Source of the DNA: Branchiostoma floridae
Lineage: Eukaryota; Chordata; Leptocardii; Amphioxiformes; Branchiostomatidae
Assembly (NCBI RefSeq): GCF_000003815.2
Contig: NC_049979.1
Location: forward strand, 19,399,686 to 19,463,685
Direction: 5' to 3'
Length of the DNA stretch: 64,000 bases
The notes beneath the pieces are model-generated. The model was not told the DNA's origin, did not search any database, and worked only from the letters and a program-made list of their open reading frames with translations. Positions within the stretch are counted from its first letter, which is position 1, and the number at the start of each line of letters is the position of its first letter. Position numbers and translations under genes: made by a program. Positions 32,922 through 45,900 of the stretch are shown here, one piece after another.

Positions 32922-35900
32922 ATGAGGGCTGTTGTTCTTCTGGTTACCGTACTGTTTCAAGTTGTCTTACGGACAGAAGGAGATTGGACTCCGGTCCTTA
33001 ACGTGACGAGGACCGGCAGAGAAGGCGACATCTTCACCGAGAGAACGGATATCTGTACAACGGCATGGAATGGTTACTGTACTGAGAGAAAGGCTAACCG
33101 TATCACCTGGAGAGAGCCAGGTGGCAGACAGGTGTGCATGTGCCAGTGTTACACCTGGTTCAACACATACCTGTCCGACGAGGATGAGTGTGAGAATGTT
33201 CCTTCAGATTCAGGTAAGTAAAGTTTACCATAAGGAGTATCTAAATGAAGTAACCTTGAAACGATAACATGAATAGAATAGAATTGAATGATCCACAAAT
33301 GAAAATGGAAAAACAGTTGACCACCAATCTTGTGTGTTGACTGTAACGTTATATTATGAATCACTTTTATTCTGGCATTGAGAACCATCCCAGTGTTTAA
33401 CGTTAACCCATTTTTGATAGACCAGGTCCAAGTAGAATTTAATTCTGACTAAAAGTAGAATATTGAACTAATGTTACATGTAACATCAAATTTCAAGCTA
33501 AAAGATCAATGAAGAAACAAAACACAACACAAAAATTCTATCTCAAAACAAGGCAATAAGAAATGGCAGAATTCATGCGATCTTGTCATTGTTGCTTGCT
33601 TTTAAATTCTGTTCCAGTCATACATAACAGATATATTGGGAATCACAGAAACGCACCCATGTGCAGACAGACAGTAAGAAAGATGTTTCTTTAACTTAGG
33701 ATAAATTAATCATCATATGTCTTTATTTGCCTGACTCCAGAATGTGAATGGTGGTTTGAAGATGAGGGACAGCAGGCGCTGTACACGGTCACACCTGGCA
33801 GTGGTCAAACCGGCCGGATAGACTGGGGGGACGAAGACTGGCCAGGGTCAGGGGTCACTCCCAACTCCTGCTCCATAGACTGGTCCTGCGATGTCACCTC
33901 GCAGACTTACCTGGAGGACGGAGATTGGAAGGATCTGTCGTGTCTTGGCGGAGATATTCCGGATGACATTTTTGTCTTGGACTACGAAGAAAATGGCAGA
34001 AAAAGAAACTGTCAGAGACACTGGTTTGTCTCGGTAAGTCATGATCGTACAATTATGAAAACATAAAGCACGATGCCTGTACCAATATATCTCAAATATA
34101 GGGGTGATTTCTGATATTATTACATCGATTATAACGACAGATACGGCTCCCAAAATCTCATCGATTCAAGCTTTTATCACACCCCACCAACACAACAAGT
34201 ATGAAACCAATCCATCCAGCCGTTCTTGAGTAATCATCTACACAGACAGAGACACATAACAGAAAATATAACCTCCATTCCATGACATTTCATGGAGGTA
34301 AAAAAGGACTAAATTCTTATCATCATCTACAATATTTTATAAGGATCAATAACTTCAGGTATCTTCTCAATCTCCAGATCACAGGTAAACAAGTATTCAA
34401 GACATTCTTGGAAAGGAATTGATAACATGTGGTGACTGGGTACAACTGTTAGAAACATCACAGCAAATAATGAAGAGACCTTATCTAAGGAAAGGGCTTA
34501 TATGGGCCCAAATGTATATGTTTTCTACCAATTTGAAAAGAATGTTAAGTGAGATAAACTACTGTAATTAAAGTTAAAGGTGTCACAGGAAATTGTATAG
34601 TCTACTTCCCAATGTATTCCCAAATTAAGTGATGTATAGAGTTATACTGGTTATAGTTCCCAACGTTTTTCTCTTGACCACCATTCTATCGAAATGCTCT
34701 CATCTGATTAAGTTTAATTCAATTTTGATGTAGAATATGCTAACAAAACCTAACCTGGTCCTATGGATGAAAAATCAAAGGTTGTGTCAACACAAGTTTT
34801 GTTTACTGTTTGTGCCAGTGTGTCAACAGGAAACAGGTGAAATGTTTGTTGTTGTTCCAGTGGGATCTTACGTATGACATCACACGGCTGGGAGGACTGG
34901 TGATACACCTGGACATCACCTGTTCACGACGCAGGTGGGGGAACAGACAGTACTCCAGGTCACAATGCCTCAGGTTCAAGACAGAAGGAACTCATCTTTG
35001 TGAGTATATGAAATGACATATTACATTCTATTAGTTATTAGAATTGTGACGACCTGTGGATAATGATAATGTTCTGAATGAGTGGATGAAGGTTAAGTGA
35101 TCCAGGTAATAATATACTTTAGTATGCCAAATAGCAGTTACTGAAGCAACAGGATATGGTTTTGGAAATGGTCAGATGTTTCAGATAGTCACTATCTTTC
35201 ATCAGCGACACCAAAAAGCAATCACTCAAGAAACTGTATCTGACAAAAACCATATCCAGTTCCTTGAGTTACTGCTTTTTGGGGTGTTTTGAATGCTTTA
35301 GTTCTATGAAAAAAACTATGAAAAAATTGAATCCCCTCCAAAATAATTGAATTTACGGAATATGATTAGAGATATCTTTACCTAATCTACAACTCACTGT
35401 ATTTGTTGTGAACAAAGTGTACAATTATTCTTCAAATAAATTATGCAGTTTTCTTGCAGCAACTTTGTCTTGATTCTACAAAACCCCTTCTGTTCACACA
35501 ACTCTTCTTTGAATGTGAACAACTGCCAGTATAACTACTCTTAAACCATGGCTTAAGACTCAAAATGACCTGGTCTGCCACGTTATTAATCTGTGTGTAA
35601 CCTTGTGTACTTCAGACACACCAGGCCGAGGCTGTACTCTCTACACACAGACCACACCCCCAGGGCAGGGCACCACACAAAGGAACCAGCACAGTGAGAT
35701 AATCTCTCTGGAATCTCTGTTAAAGTCTGCTTGTGGATCTAGATTATATATGTTGAACAAACCTTATTTTGTGTTGTTTGGGTTCAAAGACTTGTCAAAT
35801 AAAACCAACAAACACAATTTCTATACATTTGTAGTTATTAAAATAAATTTAAGTTAGTGTTTATTATGTAATAATTATTGTAATATAAGTAACTTAAGTT

Positions 35901-38471
35901 AGATCCTAACCTTTGCAGTGCTGTCCATGTGATGTCTATATTCTAGTTGTCATACAGCCGTGTTGTTTTATTACACAGACTGTATGCCTCTTTAATTTTA
36001 ATGTGTCCTCAAACAGCTGCAGGTGGTGTGACTGCAGGTGGTGCAGCTGCAGGAGGTGGTGTGACTGCAGGTGGTGCAGCTGCAGGAGGTGGTGTGACTG
36101 CAGGTGGTGTGACTGCAGGTAGTGCAACACCTGATGCAGGCATCACTGCAGCACCTGGAGTGGAGACAACACATGCTAACACAACCTCAGGAAATGGTGA
36201 TTATATTATATCATGCATGTATGTTTTGCTGCCCAGAATACACCCAGTGAAAACAAACTTTCAAATGTTACATTTGCTATACACTTGCACAAATTACGAA
36301 TGATGGGATTTCAGCTTTTAACTAATACCAGTGATAATTAGCTGTATGATAGCACTGTGTTATTAGTGTTAATAACCAATTTACCCCAATGTTTACAGTC
36401 ACATAATGCCTAGCCAATGACTAAACCACCTCACAAGCTCATTCTATGGTTTACTTGGTGGTTATGGGTCATCGGTCATATTGCAGTAAACTGCTTTGAG
36501 TAGGTCATCATTCGTATTCAATATATGATAGGGGGATGTGTTATCTCAGTTACTCAGTTATAAATACGTGGGTAACTTCCAACAAGTATTGTAGTCCGAC
36601 ATGATGAGTGTTCACATCTGTATCTCTATGTTCCCTTTGCCGCATTCGTATGCAGTTTGGCATGTCGTCTGTACGCAGTTGATGATGCATGATGATGCAT
36701 GTTTTTTTTTTTTTTTACAATTTTGATAATCAAGTTAAATGAAATATGAATTTTGTATGTGTTATGTTGCAGGTGACATGGGAATGAACACCGGGGGAGG
36801 TGGGAGGAACACAGGAGCTATCACAGGGGGCGTGGCAGTGGCCGTCATCGCTATTCTGGCCTTAGTGGGAGGGTTTGTTTTCTTCTGGAGAAGGAAACAT
36901 AAACAGAACACTGGGTAAGTGTAGTCTCCATGTTTCTCTCATGTAATTCTGCTGGCTGATTGAAAATTTCATTCTAGTATCAATTGCAGCTATATTTTGT
37001 GTATGTCTGAGTTTGTCTTTGCTGATTAAATCCCAAATAAACAGAGAAATTTGTTTCATGTATAGTACATATTACTGTTAGTAATATTTGTCATTTCTTT
37101 TTGCAGGAAATCTTCATCAGGAGGCACTCAGGTAATTATTTCAATTAATAGTATTCTATGTAGTCATACCCCCTCTTGACTGGTGTGAAAACTCCAGTCA
37201 ATGAATACCATATTGATGGATACCAAATTTCTCAATACTTAACACCTTTACAGCAAATACATGTATCTCAAAGATTCTTTTGTATTAAACTTTGGAAAAA
37301 AATCCAAGCTGTATCATCACACTTGTGATGATACTAGACTAAAGAGTGTGAGTGAGTGATAATTGTGCTAAAGGTAATGATATTAATTTTCTGTAATGCT
37401 TGTAGACAAAGGATTTTTTTTATAAATTCCATACAATGAAGATTGATGAAAGAAATTATAGATTTTAAAAGTTCTGTAAAGTTATAGCTGGTACAGTCAT
37501 TTAATGTAAGACACCAGCTTCTAGCAGACATGCTGACATTATACACAATGTCTTCCTTACCTAGGTAACAGTGCAGAACCCAGGATACCGTGTCCACATC
37601 TCAGCACCTCAGATCAACAGGATTAGTTCAGATTCATCAGGATATGTTGATAACTCTGGGTATGTGGGATATGATACAGGAGGCAGCGTGGAAAATGCCA
37701 TCTACGAGGGGGTAAGTCTATTTTTTGTTTTGATGATAGCTATAGTGGCAAAGTACTCGTTCAGGATTGTCATAATTATTATTTGTTCATATGAATAGCT
37801 GACATGTTCACTTAACAAGTGCTATATCTTTTCCCAGCTGCCTTACCTCAAAGTTAGAGCAAATTTGGTTCAAAGGCATTAAAGACCAAGTTAGATCAAA
37901 TGAGAGTACTCCCCTATAGACATTTTATATTTATATGTTGATATGCTAAGTTTAACTGTAGACATAAGATCAATTTGTGCTACCTCCGGAATGTAGATGG
38001 GTTACGGTTAAAAGTTAATGGGATTCATTGCTACTTTGTTTAGCTCTCCCTTATTTGTCTGCCAATTATTCAAAGTGGCTGTGAGTTTAGAATATTGTCA
38101 CTTTTTTTCACCAGCAACAACCAGAGTACGCATACACAGACGTGGTTGTTCCCTCCGCACCCAAACACGATGCTGCTTACCAACCTTACCAGCCCTACGA
38201 CCAGGTGCCGCACGAAAACCTGTACAGCTCACCGGAGGCAGACAACGTCTATGCACAGTTGGATGGCACCCAGGAACAGCAAGTCCCATCAGCGCCGCCG
38301 TTACCGTTCGCAGAATCCTCAGGGACAAACCACTATACATCGCTGATGGGGGATCAGGAGAACTTGTACCAGGATCTGGGACCACAGTATGAAGAACTTC
38401 CTGCATACAGTAGAGGGACAGACTCAGATCCTTCCATAGACAAATCAAAGTCACCTCATGGTTTTCTATGA
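32922..38471 (+). CDS. Type I membrane receptor R2, novel ectodomain, ITAM tail
   Basis: Nine coding exons: 32922-33213, 33741-34033, 34861-34999, 35616-35693, 36017-36196, 36773-36914, 37107-37131, 37565-37711, 38115-38471; phases agree, 550 aa. Signal peptide about 1-20, then a Cys-rich N-terminal module like that of R1 (NVTRT, CMCQC, TYLSD). The shared module follows ([36 protein letters not shown], then [11 protein letters not shown] and CLRFKTEGT). Then a stalk with a Gly/Ala/Val/Thr minisatellite, a membrane helix at about 343-365 and a ~185-residue tail. The tail has NPGYRV, GYVDNSGYVGY, ENAIYEG, YTDV, YSSP, YAQL and a YxxL-x7-YxxL ITAM. Exon order and phases match R1, so the two genes are tandem duplicates. 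Ligand and role unknown. Confidence 0.83.
34108..34300. repeat. Interspersed repeat fragment in R2 intron 2
   Basis: Contains ACACAACAAGTATGAAACCAAT..CCGTTCTTGAG and ends in a palindrome around ACATTTCATGGAGGT. The same sequence occurs in opposite orientation at about 53805-53920 in R3. Dispersed, non-coding, family unknown. Confidence 0.55.
36017..36122 (+). repeat. Coding minisatellite in R2 stalk
   Basis: GCAGGTGGTGTGACT and GCAGGTGGTGCAGCT units alternate within exon 5, giving a stalk of repeated VTAGG / AAAGGG blocks. Unit lengths are multiples of three, so copy number can change without breaking the frame. The repeat starts at the splice acceptor. Confidence 0.8.
38334..38378 (+). other. 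ITAM in R2 tail
   Basis: Encodes YTSL, seven residues (MGDQENL), then YQDL: Tyr506 and Tyr517 of R2. This is the YxxL-x6-8-YxxL consensus of immunoreceptor activation motifs, which bind tandem SH2 kinases of the Syk/ZAP-70 type when doubly phosphorylated. A YEEL follows. The acidic residue often found before the first Tyr is absent. Confidence 0.7.
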
Positions 38472-40072
38472 GACAAACTGAACACTGAGTTGCTGAGTCA
38501 CTGCAATTTGCCCATACATGTATTTGTTTGGTGCTGGGTCACTGCAAATCTCACTAATTTTGTTGAATTCAATATATAAGATTTATCAACTCTTAAATAA
38601 TTCCATCAGGTATCCTCGGACTGCCATATTAAAAAAAGACTGCCATATTATTGAGGCCTCAATTTTCAAGAATGTCTTAAATACCTGGATATATCTTAAG
38701 TGTGCACATCTCCAGGATAACAGATGCTGTATTATCATCAAATTGAATGAAATTCACCATTTTTTTTAGAAATATGGCATCATTGGATTTATTAGGAGTG
38801 TCATTCTCAATCTAGACATAAAATATAGAGCAAACAAGCAAATCCTTTCCGTGAAGGCAAACATAATAAAACTACTATGCTGCTATTTCAACTTGTTCAT
38901 CCTGCAGATGTTTTGTTTTGTTTTTGTTTATATAACGTTATATATGCAAGAATAGTAATACAACAGAACTGTTTTTTGCCTCTGACTTCCTCGTAGCCAT
39001 GGTAGTTGGGCCTAAGAGCACTGCAAAATGTATGGATTTGAACATTTAACTTTTATTTCATGTTCTTTTAAATGTTTTGTATATGTATAGCGTTGAACAT
39101 TTGACTTTTATTTCATGTTCATTTTATTGTTTTGTATAAGGTAGATTTCACTAACTTATGTCAAATTGTTGTATATATTTAGGTATCTGACACGACATTC
39201 CTATTTTTACTGAGGTACGGGTATGTTAATGTGATTTTCCATCATTGTTTACTTTTTATGAATTCTATAGCCACATGATGTTGTCTACAATATCCACTAG
39301 TTAATGAAATATTTGTAATAAGAAATGACTGCCATATAGTAGAAATTTGCTTCAAAATAATTGCTAACTTTGACAGCCATGGTTAATTGCAGAGTCTAAT
39401 TAATTGTGGTAATTTGCTTCTCATTTAGCCTTGCAAGTAATGTTACAGATACAGATTCTTCATACAAAATATAGTGTAGCACAGCCTGTCAATTGTATGA
39501 AGTGAACAGAAGATTAAATGGTATTGTGTTCCCCTTTTCATCATCTACGTGTATGCATAAGTTTTCTTGGTTGTTTCAAGTTTTGACATTGTCTTATAAC
39601 TGAGCATGAGAACCTTAAATGACCCTAACAATGCCCCTCCCCCTCAGTGCACCGGTAATATATGCAAGGCATAACTCACTGGGGATTTAGTATGTTGTTG
39701 TTTGTTACCTGCAGTGTCATTTTTCTAATTGGTGTCGACAGTTGAATGACTCAGACAGCAGGGTCATATTTGAGGGCAGTCCGCCTCAGGCTGTACCCCT
39801 TAAGGACACAGGTATGTTGTTGGACAGGTGAGGCTGACGTCACAATGACGCGGGGTTGTGGGTACGTGAGAAAACAGGAGAGGAACTTCCTCATAGAACT
39901 TCCCGTTTTGACTCAAGACAGACGCGTTGTGAACAGGGGTTTGGCTTATTTTCTTAACCAGGAAACGCATGCAACATTTCTTTGTAAGGAAACTTGGAAC
40001 GAAGTTAGACGTCCTAGACTGTCCAAACAGCGAGGGTTTACGACTGGAAGTCAAGATTTGATAAAGTTGAAC
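38472..40072. other. R2 3' flank and R3 upstream region
   Basis: No gene accepted. A ~55-bp direct tandem duplication lies at about 39045-39140 (GAACATTT(A/G)ACTTTTATTTC repeated). The R3 start codon has an in-frame upstream extension to 39746 that lacks signal-peptide character and is probably UTR. Confidence 0.45.
38875..38880 (+). terminator. Possible polyadenylation signal of R2
   Basis: AATAAA about 400 bp after the R2 stop codon. Other A/T-rich candidates exist nearby, so this is tentative. Confidence 0.3.
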
Positions 40073-41615
40073 ATGACACCTCCCACAGGCTTCTTCGTAC
40101 TTGTTGTAGCAATGATCTTCCTCTGCAGCTGGCTGCGCTCCTGCAGCAGTATGGTACAAGCCAGTGAATCATATACGACATGGCCCACTCCTGTCGATCA
40201 TGAGGACTCGACTGCCACTTCATTTTACGGCACTGCAGTTGAAGCTACTGCCATTGGAACAGACAGCAGCGACGTCGACGACAATGGTATGACAGGTACC
40301 TGTCTACATTGCGCATAGCTTTACAAACTACAATTAACGTTGTCTAACTCTCCAAATAGGATACGTGTTACAAATTTTAAAGGGGGTATAAAACTAAATG
40401 TATTACAACCGTGCGTTTATGACACAGTTAAAAACCCCCGAGTGGGGTCCATTTGGATCCCAGGCGTAAATTTTGAAGTACCATTTGAACATTTTTGATC
40501 TGAAGAAAAATTCCTTCCGTGTACATTTGTCATTCAATATCTCCTATACCCTCTCCCAAGTTTTTATGGAGATTGTTACAAAACTGTGGAAACTATAAAG
40601 TAAAGTCTGTGTTCAGTCCGTCTGGGGTCCATTGGTAACACTAATTTGGCATTGTTGAAAATTATTCATATCGGGCTACAAAAACGGTGATATAAAACAG
40701 TGGTGTAACTACAATAATATTGAGATCTACTTACAATTGGTTGATATTGACCTTTGCTTGTTCAGTAGCTTAACCATGTAGGTTATTAGGCAGACTACAC
40801 CTCAGCACTGACCACACTGAAGCTCCACTCCTTGGCAGAACGCCGTACGAATCTCTGTTTGAGTTTTGCCAAAAAAACTGCTCAACTCTGAATTCAGAAC
40901 ATGGCTTCCTCCACTCAGAGCCAGATATCCGGACGTCAGACACGGAATTCCAACAAACTGAACACTCCTATCTGCCATGCAAAGCGTAAAAAAACTCTGC
41001 TATTTCCTATATACTGTAATGAACAAATGCGAATGAACACTCTGTTATGTAGACCTATAGATCTGAATGTACCGTTAACTAAGTCTTCTCAGTACGGATG
41101 ACGACATATGTAGCATGTTTCTGTAAATATTGATGTCAATGTTATCATCGTCCGTTCAGATTTCTAGCCTACTTAATGCGTCCAGAATCCTAAATTTTAT
41201 GTTATGTAAGCAGGGTTTTAACAATTCTTTTTTAACCACACAGCCATCTAAGTTTTGAAGTAATTCTCCAGTAATGTGTGTGTACGTATGTAAATACCAT
41301 AATTCAGACCTCGTTGTTTCAAGTCTGCGAGGTGGTATAAAGAATAAAGATTTAAAAGATTTAAAAGAATCAAACTTCTTCTGAAACGCTAAGTTCTTGG
41401 TCTGATACTGTCCAGCAGGGACTCCAATTGGTTAATTATGAAAGATTCTATTAGAAAATAGCAGAAATGTAGCAATTAAACCTGAAAAAAACATTGTTAC
41501 AACCAATATTGTCGATTTTCGTCAAAACAGCCTGTCAACAACCGGTTGCCGTGGCAACAAGAAAAATGGAAAATTTTCCAAACTCAAAATCACACACAGA
41601 CACACACACACAAAG

Positions 41616-41653
<38 letters not shown>

Positions 41654-42928
41654 CATGATCTTCTTGAGCAAGGCAATAAGAGATGGCAGACTTGAACCCT
41701 TGCATTTGTTGCATGGTCTAAATCATATATATTCCGGGAAATCGCAGAAACGCGCCCGTGGCTGACATACACATATCATTAGTACAAATATCATTCACTG
41801 CCATTGGGCGAAGTAATCCTTGAATGTCTTTATTTGACCGACTCCAGAATGTGAATGGTGGTTTGAAGATGAGGGACAGCAGGCGCTGTACACGGTCACA
41901 CCTGGCGCCGGTCTAACCAGCCGGATAGACTGGGGGGACGAAGACTGGCCGGGTTTAGGCCGGTTCACTCCAAACTACTGTCTCGTCACCTGGTCCTGCG
42001 ATGTCACTTCCCAAACATACCTGGAGAACGGAGAGTGGAAGGATATGTCGTGTCTTGGAGGAGATATTCCGGACAACGTTTTTGTCTTGGACTACGAAGA
42101 AAATAGATGGTTGACACTCGCAAGCTGTCGGAGACACTGGTTTGTCTCCGTAAGTGTTGATTGTATATCATTGACTCTCATAATTCCACCTTGAACTGAA
42201 ATGGGATGATGATGTGAAATGGGCAAAAAAAGTGAATGCAAAGAGATCTACGAAATACAGGATAATAACCCTTCAGGCATGTTTAGATATCCAGAACAGG
42301 TGTTCAAGACATTGTTGGGAAGGAATGGATAACATGGTACCCGGCAGAATTATGAGAGTTTATGTTGTGCTACTATTTCTACTTTAATTTCTACGTGAAT
42401 ACGAATAAAGAATTGTGCAGTCTGAAGCCATCACATGCCATGATGTAACTTTTTACTGTGGTCAAACATCACAGTAAATGAAGAGAGGTAACCGGTATCT
42501 AATTAAAAGGGAAGGGGATAAGGGCACAAATGTATGTGTTTGTCACCAATTTCAAAAGAATGTTAAGTATGAGTAGTATGGGAGTATGAGGTCTCCGAAC
42601 TCTTGCTATACTATGTAATAAAAGTTCCAAGCTCCCTTTTTTCTCTTGCCACCGCCCAACCAAAGTGCCCTCAACTAATCATTTAGATTCAAACGTCTTT
42701 GATTCAATGTAGAATTTCTAACAAAACATTAAGCCTGGGCCTATGGGTGAATCAACTATTGTGTCAACTATTGTTTGTTCCAGTGGGATGTTACGTATGA
42801 CGTCACACGGCTAGAAGGACTGGTCATACACCTGGACATCACCTGTACACGGCGCAGGTGGGTGAACGGCGCAGTGCAGTACACCAGGTCACAATGTCTC
42901 AGGTTCAAGACAGAAGAAACTCATTTTT
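40073..42928 (+). other. R3 5' exons: signal peptide and shared novel module
   Basis: Exon 1 (40073-40286) encodes a hydrophobic leader ([17 protein letters not shown]) and a Ser/Thr/Asp-rich linker, not the Cys-rich module of R1/R2 exon 1. Exons 2 and 3 encode [44 protein letters not shown], then GGL-like [11 protein letters not shown] and CLRFKTEET, nearly the same as R2. Phases 1-0 and 0-1 equal those of R1/R2 exons 2-3. Confidence 0.8.
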
Positions 42929-45900
42929 GTGAGTATATATACGATTACAATCTTTTAGTTTTTTTATCATGAATTCCTGAATTTATTCAAAGATAGTGTT
43001 TTCAATGTTTAATTTTCGTGCCATGAAATGGAAGTAACGTTATTAGATGTGTGTGCGTGCCTCCTGTCGGTGTTCCGAATATCTGGTATTATGTATGAGG
43101 ACATGTGTTGGAAAGAAGAAGGTCAAGGCCAATGTTAGGAGTCCTGGTGGCTTCCCTTGTTGAGTAAGAAGTCTGACCAGTCAAAATACAGTGAAACATG
43201 TCTTAATAAGAGTGACCGTGACCGAGTGATTCTTTATGAGCAGGACCATCAATAAGTGGGCACAATGGCAAGGTGATCATTGCTCTAGTGCAGGTTGGCT
43301 GCCTATACTGGTACCTACTTTCCTTGGTACCCCATCAGATCTTTCGCATTTTTTTCACATAATCAATATTGAAACGTCAAAATAAAATCTGCCAAAGGAT
43401 AGGACTTTCGCACATACATGAATGTAATTTGGGAACAGAAGACCTTTTCTTGATCTAAATCATACTATATCGTCATATATGACTACATTTTCATAATCAA
43501 CGATACGACAAGGAGATACAACAAGAAACATTATTAATTTACCAATTGAAAGCTTTTAATATTTTACGGAAGAATGAGGTCTCCAAAGTTGTAGGACTGA
43601 TTTTGACCGATGTTCTGTTCTTCTTCTCAGTGTTCTAATGTTGATGAGCTTACTGTAAGACTTTGTATGATATCCCCATTATTGCAGACATTTACGTTTG
43701 CAACGTTCACACAGGCAGGTTAAGCAGTGCTTCAGGTTGCTTCCGAGTGTATGTTATTGCCAGGACGTTTCTGTTGATACGAATTTTTTAAACTATTACC
43801 GGGTGTCCCTATCAAGAAGACGTTCTATCTATTGACAGTGTCTACCTATCAATGAGAATTTTTATTATTACCTTCGCCAAAAGGTTATTATTTGGTAGGT
43901 GGGTAGGGGTCAGATAAACGAAGGTCAAATTCGATAATGGGCCCCTAGCGGCTTGCTAAGGTGCTACAGTGGAACTTCCATTTTTGATATCTCGTGGACA
44001 TTCTGTAGTTTTGATTTTAGAGTGGTAGATAGCCCTTTGGGCAGAGAGTATGTGCTGTAAGTTTGACCCTCCTAGCAGTTTTTTTGGAACTGCAGGTGCC
44101 GATTTCCTTTCAAACTTTTGATGAGAATAACTCGAGAACGTGTTGACGGATCGTCATGATTAGGTAGGTTACAGTCTAAGCCCAGGGGATGACTTACATA
44201 ATGAAATACTAATCATACAAATCATCAGCTAATTTCCAAATTAATTATGAAAGTTTACAAGTCCACTGCATTCCTAGCCTGGATACCATCCGGATAGTAG
44301 TTCGCTCCTATGTTCGCTGCTGCTGTCAGAGCTAGCAGCGACTGTATATTTAGTATATAATGAACACCGGAGCGAACTACTTTCCGGATGGTACCCAGGC
44401 TACTGTATTCCATGATAGGACTTTCAAACTTGTCATATATGTAAGTGAGAAAGGGAGAAATGTCAATAGATATCAATTATGCAGATTACGACATTATTTG
44501 CATAATTGAATAGGAAATATTATAATTCCATACTGGTAAATGAGAAGGTGTATATTATTAGATAGACATAAACCATGAAATTTAGTTAATATTTAGTTAC
44601 ATAATTTATGAGGAAACACTAAAATGGCCTTCCCTGCTTCGATAAGACTTTCGTACTTTGGACTTGTGCCTCTTGGATAGTGAGGATGATCAACAAGACA
44701 AATTATGCAAATCAGAACCTTATTTGAAAAATCAAATGGGAAGATTTGTAAATGCTTCACTCGAAAACATTAAAATCATTTGGCGAAGGTATGAGGTCAT
44801 GGAACTCTAGTTTGTACTGTTGACAAAATATGTCAGCATGGTTATATATTAACGTCCTCGCCCAAATCATGTGCTTCATCTGCACCTCGCAGATGGGATC
44901 ATGTATGGCCATCTGAAACAGCTACCAGCATGCGATCTGTGCATTGCATTGTTTTTAAAACTACTCGAGTCCGGGGACCCACCAGCATCATGCATATGGT
45001 CATCTGACACTGTCTCACGTATGCCAAAGGGGGTCTCAATAACTTCCTTGCTTCTACACAATGATGGATGTCCAAAGTTTGGACTCCAAACGCTACCGAA
45101 AACGTCCGGATGATCTGCCCTTTAAGGTACCTCCTGTGACTTTGAACATAGAGTTTACGAGCCTCCCAAATCACTTGGTATTCTACCAAATACTGATTAT
45201 CTATTAATATAGACAGATAGATAGATAGATTTTTGGACAGTTAAAACATGGCCATTACCCCTCAGCCAATGAGGTGTTTTTGCTGTCCCCCTTTCTTAAA
45301 TATTTCAATAACATTACGTACGTAAATAAAAAGGCGTTTGGCATTCAATGATCCGCAGATGCCGCCAGGAAACCGAAGACAACAACAATGCGCATCATTA
45401 CATTACGTAAGACGTTTTGTAAAAAGACTAGTAGAAGTTTACGACACGTTTTCTACATGTTGACATCGCTAAATTATAGCAAAATTTCTTCTTTTTTCGA
45501 AATTCGGGTAAAAATCGCAAAAAATCGCAATGTTATCCAGAAATTTTACATGCTGTGGCCTAAACGTCAAGTCACCATACATGGCTTATGTTATGTAAGA
45601 TACATGTGCAGAAATTGAAAAAAAACTCTAAATATTTCATCGAGGTCTGAGTTCTTCATAGTCTTGCTGTATTTCTGTTTCTAAGGTGTCATCTTTAAAT
45701 GATTTACATTATCGATTGAAAGGGAAAGGCACAATACACATCCCATTTGGATTCGAACAATCATTCTATTGAATACATGTATTTTAATAAACCTCTCAAA
45801 TATGTGTGATGATATAAACACGATATCGATAACATTCATTAACCATTTCAGTTGCTTATAGCAGGTCTCTTGAAAAGGTGTAATGTTAGTTTGTTCCAGA

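Noticed and set aside
39746-40072. In-frame upstream extension of the R3 first exon
   Set aside because: No signal-peptide or domain character; the ATG at 40073 starts a good leader peptide.
40073-42928. Separate truncated type I receptor gene instead of R3 5' exons
   Set aside because: No membrane or stop-bearing exon found before TSP1 exon 1, and phases join cleanly; kept only as an alternative.
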